A stretch of DNA of 64,000 nt from an uncultured Clostridia bacterium (lineage in GTDB: Bacteria > Bacillota > Clostridia > RUG12999): the NCBI GenBank assembly GCA_934792465.1, contig CAKVOK010000003.1:1-64000 (forward strand). The letters run 5' to 3'. The position numbers and the translations under genes were made by a program. Shown here piece after piece: positions 55,716 to 64,000 of the stretch. Under the pieces are notes generated by a model that saw only the letters and a list, made by a program, of their open reading frames with translations, did no database searches and had not been told where the DNA came from. Positions within the stretch are counted from its first letter, which is position 1, and each line of letters starts with the position of its first letter.

Positions 55716-57770
55716 ATGGTCAATATAATTTTACCTTACGAAAATGCGGAAATCTACGGAGAAATATGGGCGGATTCCGAAAATGAAGTATGCTTTGAAA
55801 AGGATTCTTTTGCGGCGGCAAGGTGCACGGTATCTTTTGCGGCTGCGGAGATTAAAAGGTATTTAAACAAAATATCGCTTGAATCGAAAATTTGTTCAAA
55901 GGCGGATAATGCGGACGCATTTTGCATTACGCTTGAAATTTGCGATGATAATTGCACAAAGGACGATTACAGCCTTATTCCATGCGAAAACGGTATATGT
56001 ATATCGGGAAAAGGCAGGTCGGGCGTGTTGTACGGCGCATACGAATTTCTGAAGCTCCAGGGCTTTGCATGGTATGTCCCCGGGGATATAGGTGAGGTTG
56101 TGCCTGCGGCGAAAGAAAAGCCGAATATCCCGACCGAAAGAACTGATTTTGCACCGCATATGTACGAGGGAAGAGGGTTTGATTTTGAAAATCACAGTAT
56201 AGAATCGGTGCAGCTTTGGCTTTGGATGGCGAGAAACAGGCTGAATTTCGGTGTATATTCATACAAGCACAATGCATTGCAGAAAAAATTGTGCATAAAG
56301 TTCAAAACGGGCGGTCATATATTTGAAAAGCTTCTCGCACCGGACAGAGTGACGAACAGCGGCAAAACCATTTGGAAAGAACATCGGGATTGGTACGGAA
56401 AAAGGCGTGACGGCAAAGAAATAACGAAAAAAAATTGTTTGAGCACGCAGTTTTGCGTAAGCAATGATGAACTTATAAAGTTTTTGTCGGACGAGATAGT
56501 GAAAAAAATGAACGGTGAATGGAGTTATGCCGACAGAGCGGATATATGGGGGTTTGATACGTGGGGAAGCGTCTGCGGCTGCGAAAAATGCAGAGGTATA
56601 GGAAATGCAACGGATATAACGCTGCATTTCATTTCGGCACTGCGTTCGGCATTGGACGAAAGCGGAATCGGGCGGCGTGTGCGGCTTGTTACCTGTGCAT
56701 ACGACGGCACGGGTACAATGGAACCGCCGAAGAATCCGATACCGGAAAATCTGATTAAGGCTTCGGATATGGTGGTATTTTATCCGATTACAAGGTGCTA
56801 CGAACATGATATTTACGATGAAAACTGCCCTGTGAACAGGAGATTTGCGGAGCTTCTCGGGGGTTGGCTAGCCGTAACGCCGTCACTGCCTATGGTTATC
56901 GGTGAATATTATAACGTATCGAAATTTGAGGATTTGCCGATAATTTTTACACAGCGCATCAGAAACGAAATTCCGTATTACAGAAAAATGGGAGTTTCGG
57001 GTATTACATATATGCATTTTCCGCTGCTGAATATGGGTATGCGTTCGATTACGCATTTGCTCTATGCGGAGCTTTCGTGGAATATAAATGCAGATTGCGA
57101 CAAGCTCATCAATGAATATTTTCAGGGATATTACGGCGAATATGCGGAGGATATGAAGCCGGTATACGACCTTGCAGAAAAGGCTTTTTCGAGATGTACG
57201 CAGTGGCGTGCATGGGGCGATGGGAGCGTTCTCTCGCAGCTGCTTGCATGGGGCGGCGACATACCCGAAAAGCCTATTAAAACAGACGGGCATTTCACAG
57301 ACCACAAGAGTATCATAGAGTCGGGAGAAAGATCTGCGGAGCTTTTGAAAGAGGCACTTGAAATCACGAAACGTGCAGAGAAAAAAGAAATTATGCAACG
57401 AGGAAGTATCGCCGCTCGGTGCGGAGCGGTAAACCCGATTGAGCTGGAAAAAATAAATATCGGCATGAAAATATCACGCAGAATATCCGAGACAAAACGG
57501 TTCTTGATTTACGGTGAAGAAACAATGCGCATTATGACGGAAACTGTAAGGCTTTACGATATACTGATGAACGGTGAAAAGGGCATTGGAAAATGCATAG
57601 ATGAATTGAGTCGTCTGCATGACAGCATGGACAGCAGATATATACCGATTGCTTCAAATGCATTGATAAACGAAATGATGTGCAAATCAGCACTTGAACG
57701 CACACAACTGAAAAATATTACGGAAAAGTGTATAGCTATATACGGCAATAAGATGCAGGGGCAACCCTAA
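55716..57770 (+). CDS. DUF4838-family protein, possible intracellular hexosaminidase-like enzyme
   Basis: The protein has 684 residues and no signal peptide. Residues about 1-150 resemble the GH20b/alpha-glucuronidase N-terminal domain (ISGKGRSGVLYGAYEFL). The DUF4838 barrel follows at about 150-470, with WGFDTWGSVCGCEKCRG near 275 (Cys-x-x-Cys pair), VVFYPITRCYEHDI and GISGITYMHFPLL-like motifs. The C-terminal third is helical. DUF4838 proteins are related to GH20-type fold enzymes but mostly uncharacterised. It is co-transcribed with nagB behind a LacI operator, which suggests it releases an amino sugar inside the cell. That function is inference. Confidence 0.78.
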   Translation: MVNIILPYENAEIYGEIWADSENEVCFEKDSFAAARCTVSFAAAEIKRYLNKISLESKICSKADNADAFCITLEICDDNCTKDDYSLIPCENGICISGKGRSGVLYGAYEFLKLQGFAWYVPGDIGEVVPAAKEKPNIPTERTDFAPHMYEGRGFDFENHSIESVQLWLWMARNRLNFGVYSYKHNALQKKLCIKFKTGGHIFEKLLAPDRVTNSGKTIWKEHRDWYGKRRDGKEITKKNCLSTQFCVSNDELIKFLSDEIVKKMNGEWSYADRADIWGFDTWGSVCGCEKCRGIGNATDITLHFISALRSALDESGIGRRVRLVTCAYDGTGTMEPPKNPIPENLIKASDMVVFYPITRCYEHDIYDENCPVNRRFAELLGGWLAVTPSLPMVIGEYYNVSKFEDLPIIFTQRIRNEIPYYRKMGVSGITYMHFPLLNMGMRSITHLLYAELSWNINADCDKLINEYFQGYYGEYAEDMKPVYDLAEKAFSRCTQWRAWGDGSVLSQLLAWGGDIPEKPIKTDGHFTDHKSIIESGERSAELLKEALEITKRAEKKEIMQRGSIAARCGAVNPIELEKINIGMKISRRISETKRFLIYGEETMRIMTETVRLYDILMNGEKGIGKCIDELSRLHDSMDSRYIPIASNALINEMMCKSALERTQLKNITEKCIAIYGNKMQGQP

Positions 57771-57784
57771 ATGTTGCGCACTTT

Positions 57785-57813
57785 TTGCAAGACATCCCAA
57801 AATGAGGTATAAT
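57785..57813 (+). promoter_or_regulatory. Possible orphan promoter
   Basis: TTGCAA (57785-57790), 17-bp spacer, TATAAT (57808-57813). No gene follows on +. It may be left over from an element that has been lost. Confidence 0.35.
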
Positions 57814-57831
57814 AAAAACTTAATATATTTG

Positions 57832-57876
57832 CATAAATCTTAATTTTATATGCTTGAGATGAAATTAAGATTTATG
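57832..57876. repeat. Perfect 15-bp inverted repeat at the edge of the remnant region
   Basis: CATAAATCTTAATTT (57832-57846) and its exact complement (57862-57876) have a 15-nt gap. It overlaps a second promoter-like pair (TTGAGA 57854, TATACT 57878) and ends one base before the stop of the resolvase fragment. It is a regulator site or an element end. Confidence 0.6.
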
Positions 57877-58029
57877 TTATACTATCTGTATAAAATGAAA
57901 GAAAAGCATGAAAAAATTAAGAATAGGGCGCGTTGCTGCTTGCAGGTTGGCTGCTTGTCTGATTAAATCCGTTACATGTCTGTTTTCATTTTGCGATAAT
58001 GTAGGTACTCTTGCATATTCGATTTTCAT
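57877..58029 (-). pseudogene. N-terminal fragment of a serine recombinase (resolvase/invertase)
   Basis: Fifty codons start MKIEYARVPTLSQNENRH, close to the universal resolvase opening M-K-I-G-Y-A-R-V-S-T-x-x-Q-N. The catalytic Ser of Y-A-R-V-S-T is Pro here. AGGGGA lies just upstream of the ATG. After about 35 residues the similarity ends, and the frame stops at 57877, far short of the usual 180 or more residues. It is a decayed piece of a mobile element. Confidence 0.6.
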
Positions 58030-58081
58030 TTTTATTCCCCTTTTCTTTTTTTGATGCGATACATATATACACTATACGACA

Positions 58082-58210
58082 AAATCTTTGTGCAAATTCA
58101 AAGCGAAATATGCCGGGCAAACACATATTCCGTATGTTCTGCACAGCGGAGATTATAAGGAAGAAAACGGTATAGTTTTTCTGCCTCTTTACATGACAAT
58201 GCTGCTATGA
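58082..58210 (+). pseudogene. Unidentified coding remnant
   Basis: An open stretch ends YAGQTHIPYVLHSGDY-KEENGIVFLPLYMTMLL (split here) and then stops. It reads like real protein but has no start codon or ribosome site. I do not recognise the family. It lies among other remnants and is probably part of a lost mobile element. Confidence 0.35.
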
Positions 58211-58262
58211 GCAAAACCGGAATAAAGGGAAATTTTAAATTTGATGTAAGCCTGAAATCTTC

Positions 58263-58412
58263 CTTAATGACTGCATTTAGACCTATTTGTTTAAACCGGT
58301 AGCTTCGGCGGAGCATTAAATCATCTGCAAAGTACAATTAAGTGCAGAAAAAACGAAAAATAATTTAAAAGAGGTACGGATAATTTTGTGAAAACGAATT
58401 TGTCCGTACCTT
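58263..58412 (+). repeat. Dispersed 150-bp repeat, copy B
   Basis: Gap-free match to 26949-27098. The 3' stem AGGTACGGA/TCCGTACCT is followed here by TTTTTAT, a good terminator. All three stems are conserved between copies, while most changes fall in loops or at the 5' edge. Confidence 0.75.
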
Positions 58413-58508
58413 TTTATATCTAAAATATTGAGAAATCAGCCAATTTATAATAAAATAATATGGTATTAATAAATTATCATTATATATACAGGTATCGGGA
58501 ATTATTAA

Positions 58509-58679
58509 AAAAGCTGCGGAATAATGCAGAGTTTGAGCGGCACCGGACATTGTTATGATAATGCGAGAATGGAAAGTTTTTTTGCTACTCTTAAGAAGGA
58601 AAAACTATATCAAATTCCGACATATCGCATGAAAAAAGAAGAAGTCAAAACAATAGTATTCAGGTATATATTCATATAG
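58509..58679 (+). pseudogene. C-terminal remnant of an IS3-family transposase
   Basis: The frame reads GIMQSLSGTGHCYDNARMES then FFATLKKEKLY, matching the IS3/IS150 transposase end Q-S-M-S-x-x-G-N-C-Y-D-N-A-x-M-E-S-F-F. The Glu is the last DDE residue. It opens after a stop at 58506 and ends at 58679, losing the rest of the transposase and the final Y-N motif. Confidence 0.85.
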
Positions 58680-58695
58680 TAAATAATATAACGAA

Positions 58696-58732
58696 AAACC
58701 TCGGCAGTAACTAAAAATCACTGTCGAGGTTT
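58696..58732. terminator. Stem-loop beside the IS3 remnant
   Basis: A 13-bp stem with one G-T pair (58696-58708 with 58720-58732) is preceded by AAAA and ends in TTT. It could be a terminator in either direction or the end of the insertion sequence. Confidence 0.5.
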
Positions 58733-58772
58733 ACTGTTATTGCGAACATATACAGTTTGAATAACACGCTAA

Positions 58773-58822
58773 TGGTGCGCTGCAAGGGATTCGAACCCCT
58801 GACCTTTTGGTTCGTAGCCAAA
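58773..58822 (-). pseudogene. 3' half of a tRNA-Arg (anticodon ACG)
   Basis: On the minus strand there are an anticodon arm TTTGG-CTACGAA-CCAAA, a 5-nt variable loop, a T arm AGGGG-TTCGAAT-CCCTT, the acceptor strand GCAGCGC, a discriminator A and an encoded CCA (58775-58773). No D arm or 5' acceptor strand is found in the next 200 bp, so the gene is incomplete. Such 3' tRNA halves are typical attachment-site copies of integrated elements. Confidence 0.8.
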
Positions 58823-58993
58823 ACAGGGCTGTTTATTAAATCTTATAATGGCGGAAAAATGAAAAATACATTTAAAAAATGTGCAAGAAAAGAAATAGAC
58901 CGCTGTTAGGCGATACAGCTCGGGAAATTTTTAATTTTGGGCGCTAAACTCCCGAAAAATCTATTAAATCAAAAATGCATATGATTTTTAAAC

Positions 58994-59022
58994 TTCCATT
59001 TTTATTAAAAATAATGTATAAT
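58994..59022 (+). promoter_or_regulatory. Probable promoter of the phosphoesterase gene
   Basis: TATAAT (59017-59022) with a weak -35 TTCCAT (58994-58999) and a 17-bp spacer. The leader to ATG 59083 is about 55 nt and contains a GGGAA/TTCCC stem. Between 58823 and 58993 I see no gene. Confidence 0.45.
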
Positions 59023-59082
59023 ATAATAAAAGGGAAATTAAAAAATTTATGAATAATTCCCAAAAAAGAAAGGATGAGAGTT

Positions 59083-60561
59083 ATGAAATCAACAAGGCAT
59101 TTGGCATTGCTTTTGATGTGTATTGTGGTTTTGGCGATACCTTCGTTTGCGCTTGAAGCAAGTACAGACCCCACACTCACGGATATAAGCAGTACAATTG
59201 TATGGCAGGACGGAGCATTTGCCGTAAGCGGCGGCATTTATCTCCCAAGTACGAATAACAAAGAAATCCGTACAACAATTGCCAACCCGGAAAAACAATC
59301 AATTTATTTTGAAGCCGGCGCAGCTTACGAATTTAAGGTTATTGAGGCTGCAAAAAGCGGCAGCGGTTATGTCGCAAGCAGAAAATACAGTACGGCTCAC
59401 ACTGTAGAATTCGACAAATGGATGAATTCCGGATATTACAGCGTATATCCCGACAGAATTTATCTGATCGAGCTGCGCAACAAAGACGGCGCTACGGTTT
59501 CGGCGGCAAAAGCAAACGCTTATATACATCTGTATAAGGTTGACAATGCGCGTCATATTCCGAAATATTATGAACAGCATATTGCAGACAAAGCTGCGTC
59601 GATAAACAAAATCCAGGCGAAAAACAATCAGACATCGAGCTTTATCTGGATAACGGATATTCATTTGCAGCACAATGCAAAACACAGCCCGGGTCTTATC
59701 AGATACCTCCGTGACAATTGCGGAATAAATCAGGTTATAGGCGGCGGCGACTTTGTTACCGCATGGCTTTCGGATGCGGACGGAAAACAAGGTCTTATAG
59801 ATGATATGGAAGAAGCCGATGCACTTTTTGCCGGTATTCCTCTTATCAAAACACCCGGAAACCATGAATGGGCATTCGGCGGCAGAAACCAATACGGTAT
59901 TTCGGAAGCCGAAATGTACGAATACTGGTACAAAAAAGATATTGAAAACACCGGTGCCGTTAAAAATAACAACGGCGACCCGACAACATATTGCTATCTT
60001 GATGACACGGCAAATAAAATCCGTTACATCAACTTAAACGTTATGGATTACGAGTTGGATATGAACGAAGACGGAAGTATGAAAAACGGCGGTCAGAATC
60101 CGAAAACATACGATTACAGAATGTCTGCGGAACAGGTTGCATGGCTTAAAAATACGGCACTTAAAGTTCCCGATGACGAATACGGCGTAATCATATTCAC
60201 ACACATTGCCGTATGGAATCAGGAAGAGGCATCGGTAATGATAGATAAGGTAGGCTACAGAACAGAAGCACGTGAAGTTGTAGAGGGATATATGAAAAAA
60301 ACAGGCGACTATGCAGATTACAAGGGTCAGTTCATAGGTTGGTTCTCGGGACACGAGCATTATGATCATATGACAAAAATAGGCAACTTTACACAGACAA
60401 TATCAAACGGCGACGGAACGCCGGTAACAAGCGGAATGCCTAACCGTCCTGTAAACACAATAGATGAACAGTGCTTTGACGTTGTAACGATAGACAAGGC
60501 TAACCGCCAGGTTTATCTTACAAGAATAGGTGCGGGCGAAGACAGAAGCTTTGTATATTAA
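59083..60561 (+). CDS. Secreted calcineurin-like metallophosphoesterase
   Basis: The protein is 492 residues from ATG 59083, 9 nt after AAAGG. A signal peptide (1-24) and a beta-rich N-terminal domain (about 26-165) precede the phosphoesterase fold. All five metal-site blocks are present: TDIHLQH near 190, GGGDF near 222, GNHE near 262, FTHIA near 370, and SGHEHYDH near 425. It would act outside the cell on an unknown phosphoester, for example a nucleotide, phospholipid or teichoic-acid-like polymer. It begins a new unit after the remnant region. A GLUG-repeat gene follows 18 nt later, so the two are co-transcribed. Confidence 0.88.
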   Translation: MKSTRHLALLLMCIVVLAIPSFALEASTDPTLTDISSTIVWQDGAFAVSGGIYLPSTNNKEIRTTIANPEKQSIYFEAGAAYEFKVIEAAKSGSGYVASRKYSTAHTVEFDKWMNSGYYSVYPDRIYLIELRNKDGATVSAAKANAYIHLYKVDNARHIPKYYEQHIADKAASINKIQAKNNQTSSFIWITDIHLQHNAKHSPGLIRYLRDNCGINQVIGGGDFVTAWLSDADGKQGLIDDMEEADALFAGIPLIKTPGNHEWAFGGRNQYGISEAEMYEYWYKKDIENTGAVKNNNGDPTTYCYLDDTANKIRYINLNVMDYELDMNEDGSMKNGGQNPKTYDYRMSAEQVAWLKNTALKVPDDEYGVIIFTHIAVWNQEEASVMIDKVGYRTEAREVVEGYMKKTGDYADYKGQFIGWFSGHEHYDHMTKIGNFTQTISNGDGTPVTSGMPNRPVNTIDEQCFDVVTIDKANRQVYLTRIGAGEDRSFVY

Positions 60562-60579
60562 TGAAAGGAGCGGCAATTT

Positions 60580-63500
60580 ATGAAAAAAGTATTTAGCTTT
60601 ATTCTTGCAGCGGCAATGCTGATTTGCTCCGTTTCACCTGCACTTGCGGAAGACAGCAATACTGTTGTTATCACTACCAAAGCCGAGCTTATTGCGGCGG
60701 CAAACAGTATTAATGCGGATGCAAACGTAGGTGCGGGCAAAACTTATCGGCTCGATGCCGATATTAACCTTGAGAATGAAGAATGGACAAATTACATAGG
60801 TTCGATAAGCAATCCTTTTAAAGGAACATTCGACGGCAACAAACACGTTATCCGTAATTACTTTATTAAATATCATGATACAACAAATACTGTAGCATAC
60901 GGTCTTTTCGGCGCTATAGGCGGCAATGCCGAGATTTGCAATTTAGGCGTTGAAAACGTAAAAGGCTTACAGTATAAAAATGACTGGCACAATGCATTCG
61001 GTGCAATCGCAGGTCAGATGTTTGACAATGCAAAGATACATGAATGTTATGCGAAGAACGTATTTGCCGGATTTGCCGATGGTTATACATCGTCAAATAT
61101 CGGTTCTACCGGAAATATGCGTGCCGCAGGTGCAATAGTCGGAAGAATAGACGAAACGGCTACGGGCGTATCTGTAGAAAACTGTTATTCTCTCGGTGTT
61201 GATATTGATGAGGGACAGACAGACTACGATTCCGGTGTTATAGGCTATGTAGGTAACGGCGGAGCAAAGATAGCAAACTGCTATTCCAATAAGTCGGTAG
61301 CTCGTTATATAGCTGCGGAAGACCCGAAAAACAGCATAACAAACTGCTATTATACGGGTGCATTGCCATGGCCGTGGGCTTGCGAAAAGGGCAACAACAC
61401 ATCAGCCGACAAATACCACGGTTATGTGGGTTCAAAGATAACAATAGAAGAACTTAAAGGACTTGCTGCGACATTGGGCGACAAATACAGCAGCGACAAC
61501 GTACTTTCGCCGATTAACGACGGCTTGCCGGTATTGACATGGGAATATGACATTCCGGCGCTTCAGGGTGCGGGTACATTTGCAAATCCTTATAAAATAG
61601 GTACTGCATCGGATCTTACGCTTATTGCAGCACATGGTTCGGCTAAAGGCAAATATTTCAAAATGACAAACGATATTGATATGGAAAATGCTAACTGGTC
61701 AGCTCCTATCGGTAATAAAAACGTTCCGTTCGAAGGTGTGTTCGACGGCGACGGTCATAAGATTTCCAATATAACATTGGCAGCTCCTCAGTACGGCGAA
61801 GAATTCAACCTTGGTCTTTTCGGCGTAATCGGCGGAGATGCGGTTATTCTCGACCTCGGTATGGAAAACGTAACGGTAGCTCCCATAGGTGAATGGGGTT
61901 ACAACACTGTTGCAGGTTCAATCGCAGGTAAAGCCGCAGGCAATGCAACGGTAAAAAGATGTTATGTTAAAAATATGAACTTGACAGACAAGGGTGTAGA
62001 TAAATATACACTTGTAATGGCAGGCGGACTTATCGGTAAAGTAAGAGGCGAGGGCGTATCAATTTCAAATTGCTACAGCTTAGGCTTTAACGATGTTGAC
62101 AAAACAGCCGCAAATGCCAGCGGTCTTGTAGGTGAATTGCTTGAATACAAAGAAGTTTCGAATTGCTATTCCGATACATCCGTATCTATGACAACAGCTT
62201 CACAGCTTTCGAAAACAACAAATTCTTATGCGGTAACAAACGAATTCGGCGCATACGAAAGAGTCGGCACACTTGTTACGGCAGATGAATTAAAAGGGAA
62301 AGCAGCTGATTTGGGTGAACACTATGTTGAAAATGAGAACGGTTACCCGATGCTCAAATGGGAAACGGGATATGATTATCCGGACGAAGAACAAAATGTT
62401 CCCGAAGTGGAAATCAAAACAGCGGCAGAGCTTAAGGCAATAGGGACTCTTGAATCTACCGAAAACCGTGCATTCAAGCTTGTACGCGATATAGACTTGG
62501 GCGGTGCGGAATGGACACCTATAGGTACAGATTCGGTTCCGTTCAAAGGTAAGTTCAACGGTAACGGTCATGTGATTTCAAACTATAAAATCACTGTAAC
62601 AAAGGCTCCGTCGGGATATATCGGTCTTTTCGGAAATGTTGCGGGCAATGCCGTAATCACAAGGCTCGGAGTTAAAAATGCAACAATAGAGTGTTCGGGA
62701 ACAGACATTACAGGTGCCGGATTGCTTGCCGGCGGCTTGAGCGGAAACGCAAAAGTAACCGAATGTTTTGCAAACAATGTAACACTTAGTACAGTAGAAA
62801 AAGGTAAAATATGGCAAGCTGGCGGACTTATCGGTATTTTGGATCAGCAGTCTACGGCTGTGCTTGTTAAAGATTGTTATACAACAAATATCGTAATTTC
62901 TATAGCAAGCGGCAGTGACATGAACATGGATTCCGGCGTTGTCGGCGGTGTTAGAAGTGACAATGTTTTGGTTGAAAATATTTATTGTCCGAACTATGCG
63001 GCAATAGATTGGCTCGGAGGCGACCCGTACACAGGTACAACAGCTTATCCGAACGGTCATATAGTAAACGTTCACTTTGCAGGTACAATGCCGTGGCCTT
63101 GGGCTTGTGCAAAGGGTAATAATACATCAGCTGATAAATGGTACGGCTATGCAGGTACAAAGCATGATAATTCGGAAGATATTAAAGCTCTGGCGTCAAC
63201 TCTCGGTGAAAGCTTTATAGACGATACAGACGGTATAAACGGCGGCTATCCGATACTCTCATGGCAGAACGAAGAAAATGTTGTTAGGATTTCAACGGTT
63301 GAACAGCTGAAAGATATTGCGGCCGATACAAAGTCTGAGGGCAAGATATACAGACTTATGAACGACCTCGACATGGAAGACGCAACATGGAACTCATATA
63401 TAGGAACAAAAGCGGATCCGTTCAAGGGCGAATTTGACGGTGACGGTCACGTAATCCGCAACATAACATTCGAGGTTGCTGCCGGCGGAAGCAGCGGTAT

Positions 63501-64000
63501 CTTCGGTATTGTGGGCGGTGACGCATATATCCACGATTTGGGTATCGAAAACACCTACGGTGCTTTGACATCACAGGCATACGACACTTCAGCCGGTGCT
63601 CTTGCCGGATATGTAACCGATACGGCAGAAATCGCAAGATGCTTTGCAAGAAACGTTACTTGGGAAACAAAAGTCGGCGGAACATATTTCAGAAACGGCG
63701 GCGGTCTTATAGGCCGTATGGTAGGCAGCGGCGCTGCATTGGAATACAGCTACACCACAAATGTTACATTTATCGGTGATATTAATATGGATTCCGGTCT
63801 TGTAGGCGGTTTGGAAAGCAATCTCGACTCTATCAGAAACTGTTATTCCGACGGTCCGATAGCAGACTATTTCCATGCCGAAGAATGTACAAAGGTTGTA
63901 AATTCATATACTTCCATAGAAGCATATCCGTGGCCGTGGGCTTGCAAATACAATGAGCAGTCACCGGGTAAATGGTACGGCTATGTGGGTACGCAGGTAA
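60580..64000 (+). CDS. Large secreted GLUG-repeat protein, truncated by the window end
   Basis: The reading frame opens at ATG 60580 (AAAGGAG 9 nt upstream) and is still open at 64000, giving 1140 visible residues. After a signal peptide (1-24) come four homologous units of about 280-290 residues starting near residues 30, 325, 607 and 902. Each begins like IKTAAELKAIG, then has FKGKFNGNGHVISN, GLFGNVAGNA and CYSLG-type GLUG motifs. The phrase PWPWAC-KGNNTSADK-YGYVG closes units 1 and 3, with a variant in 4. GLUG repeats form beta-helix surface adhesins. A C-terminal anchor would lie beyond the window. It is probably a surface adhesin or fibre. Confidence 0.85.
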   Translation, partial: MKKVFSFILAAAMLICSVSPALAEDSNTVVITTKAELIAAANSINADANVGAGKTYRLDADINLENEEWTNYIGSISNPFKGTFDGNKHVIRNYFIKYHDTTNTVAYGLFGAIGGNAEICNLGVENVKGLQYKNDWHNAFGAIAGQMFDNAKIHECYAKNVFAGFADGYTSSNIGSTGNMRAAGAIVGRIDETATGVSVENCYSLGVDIDEGQTDYDSGVIGYVGNGGAKIANCYSNKSVARYIAAEDPKNSITNCYYTGALPWPWACEKGNNTSADKYHGYVGSKITIEELKGLAATLGDKYSSDNVLSPINDGLPVLTWEYDIPALQGAGTFANPYKIGTASDLTLIAAHGSAKGKYFKMTNDIDMENANWSAPIGNKNVPFEGVFDGDGHKISNITLAAPQYGEEFNLGLFGVIGGDAVILDLGMENVTVAPIGEWGYNTVAGSIAGKAAGNATVKRCYVKNMNLTDKGVDKYTLVMAGGLIGKVRGEGVSISNCYSLGFNDVDKTAANASGLVGELLEYKEVSNCYSDTSVSMTTASQLSKTTNSYAVTNEFGAYERVGTLVTADELKGKAADLGEHYVENENGYPMLKWETGYDYPDEEQNVPEVEIKTAAELKAIGTLESTENRAFKLVRDIDLGGAEWTPIGTDSVPFKGKFNGNGHVISNYKITVTKAPSGYIGLFGNVAGNAVITRLGVKNATIECSGTDITGAGLLAGGLSGNAKVTECFANNVTLSTVEKGKIWQAGGLIGILDQQSTAVLVKDCYTTNIVISIASGSDMNMDSGVVGGVRSDNVLVENIYCPNYAAIDWLGGDPYTGTTAYPNGHIVNVHFAGTMPWPWACAKGNNTSADKWYGYAGTKHDNSEDIKALASTLGESFIDDTDGINGGYPILSWQNEENVVRISTVEQLKDIAADTKSEGKIYRLMNDLDMEDATWNSYIGTKADPFKGEFDGDGHVIRNITFEVAAGGSSGIFGIVGGDAYIHDLGIENTYGALTSQAYDTSAGALAGYVTDTAEIARCFARNVTWETKVGGTYFRNGGGLIGRMVGSGAALEYSYTTNVTFIGDINMDSGLVGGLESNLDSIRNCYSDGPIADYFHAEECTKVVNSYTSIEAYPWPWACKYNEQSPGKWYGYVGTQV

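Noticed and set aside
58773..58850. Complete tRNA gene
   Set aside because: No D arm or 5' acceptor strand can be found upstream on the minus strand.
60580..64000. CRISPR-like or DNA-level tandem repeat
   Set aside because: The repeats are at protein level in units of about 870 bp with diverged DNA; no spacer-repeat pattern occurs anywhere in the window.

Overview
The window looks like chromosomal DNA of a Gram-positive, anaerobic, plant- or gut-polysaccharide-degrading clostridium (Clostridia/Firmicutes). The reasons are SLH (S-layer homology) domains, copper-amine-oxidase-N-like (CuAO-N) domains, LplB/YtcP-type sugar permeases with lipoprotein binding proteins, YesM/YesN-type two-component systems, strong AGGAGG-type ribosome sites, and sigma-A promoters with TTGACA-like/TATAAT boxes at 17-bp spacing. 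A relative of uncultured gut Clostridia or Monoglobus-like pectin degraders is my inference. No rRNA, CRISPR or phage genes are visible.

Layout. (1) 1-17633: operon 1, all on +. It encodes a glycosidase-like secreted protein, a CuAO-like protein, a three-gene ABC sugar importer, a 2057-residue S-layer-anchored glycosidase-like protein, an N-terminal-SLH protein and a ConA/CuAO protein. (2) 17958-21288, minus strand: a YesM/YesN-type kinase and regulator. (3) 21472-26697: operon 2, with a double ConA-like secreted protein, a GH130 phosphorylase and a GH106-like cytoplasmic glycosidase. (4) 27362-30553: a second regulator/kinase pair. (5) 30666-52600: operon 4, about 22 kb. It encodes a second importer, two SLH proteins, two ConA/Ig proteins, three paralogous beta-helix (pectate-lyase-3-like) proteins and two Gfo/Idh/MocA oxidoreductases. 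(6) 52566-57770: a divergent amino-sugar locus, lacI-nagA on minus and nagB plus a DUF4838 protein on +, with matching palindromic operators. (7) 57771-59082: a graveyard of mobile-element remnants (resolvase start, IS3 transposase end, 3' half of tRNA-Arg, dispersed 150-bp repeat). (8) 59083-64000: a secreted metallophosphoesterase and the first 1140 residues of a GLUG-repeat protein that runs off the window.

How the genes fit together. Operons 1 and 4 share a gene order: importer (LplB, YtcP, lipoprotein), then a C-terminal-SLH protein, an N-terminal-SLH protein and ConA-type proteins. Surface proteins would bind or cut a polysaccharide at the S-layer, the importers would take up oligosaccharides, and cytoplasmic GH130, GH106-like, oxidoreductase and Nag enzymes would finish the breakdown. 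The most informative new observation is a 13-14-bp direct repeat with a 21-bp period that ends 4 nt before the -35 box of both operon 1 and operon 2. It fits an AraC-type (YesN) operator and would join the two operons into one regulon controlled by the kinase/regulator pair encoded between them. All similarity calls are from reading motifs; no database search was run.
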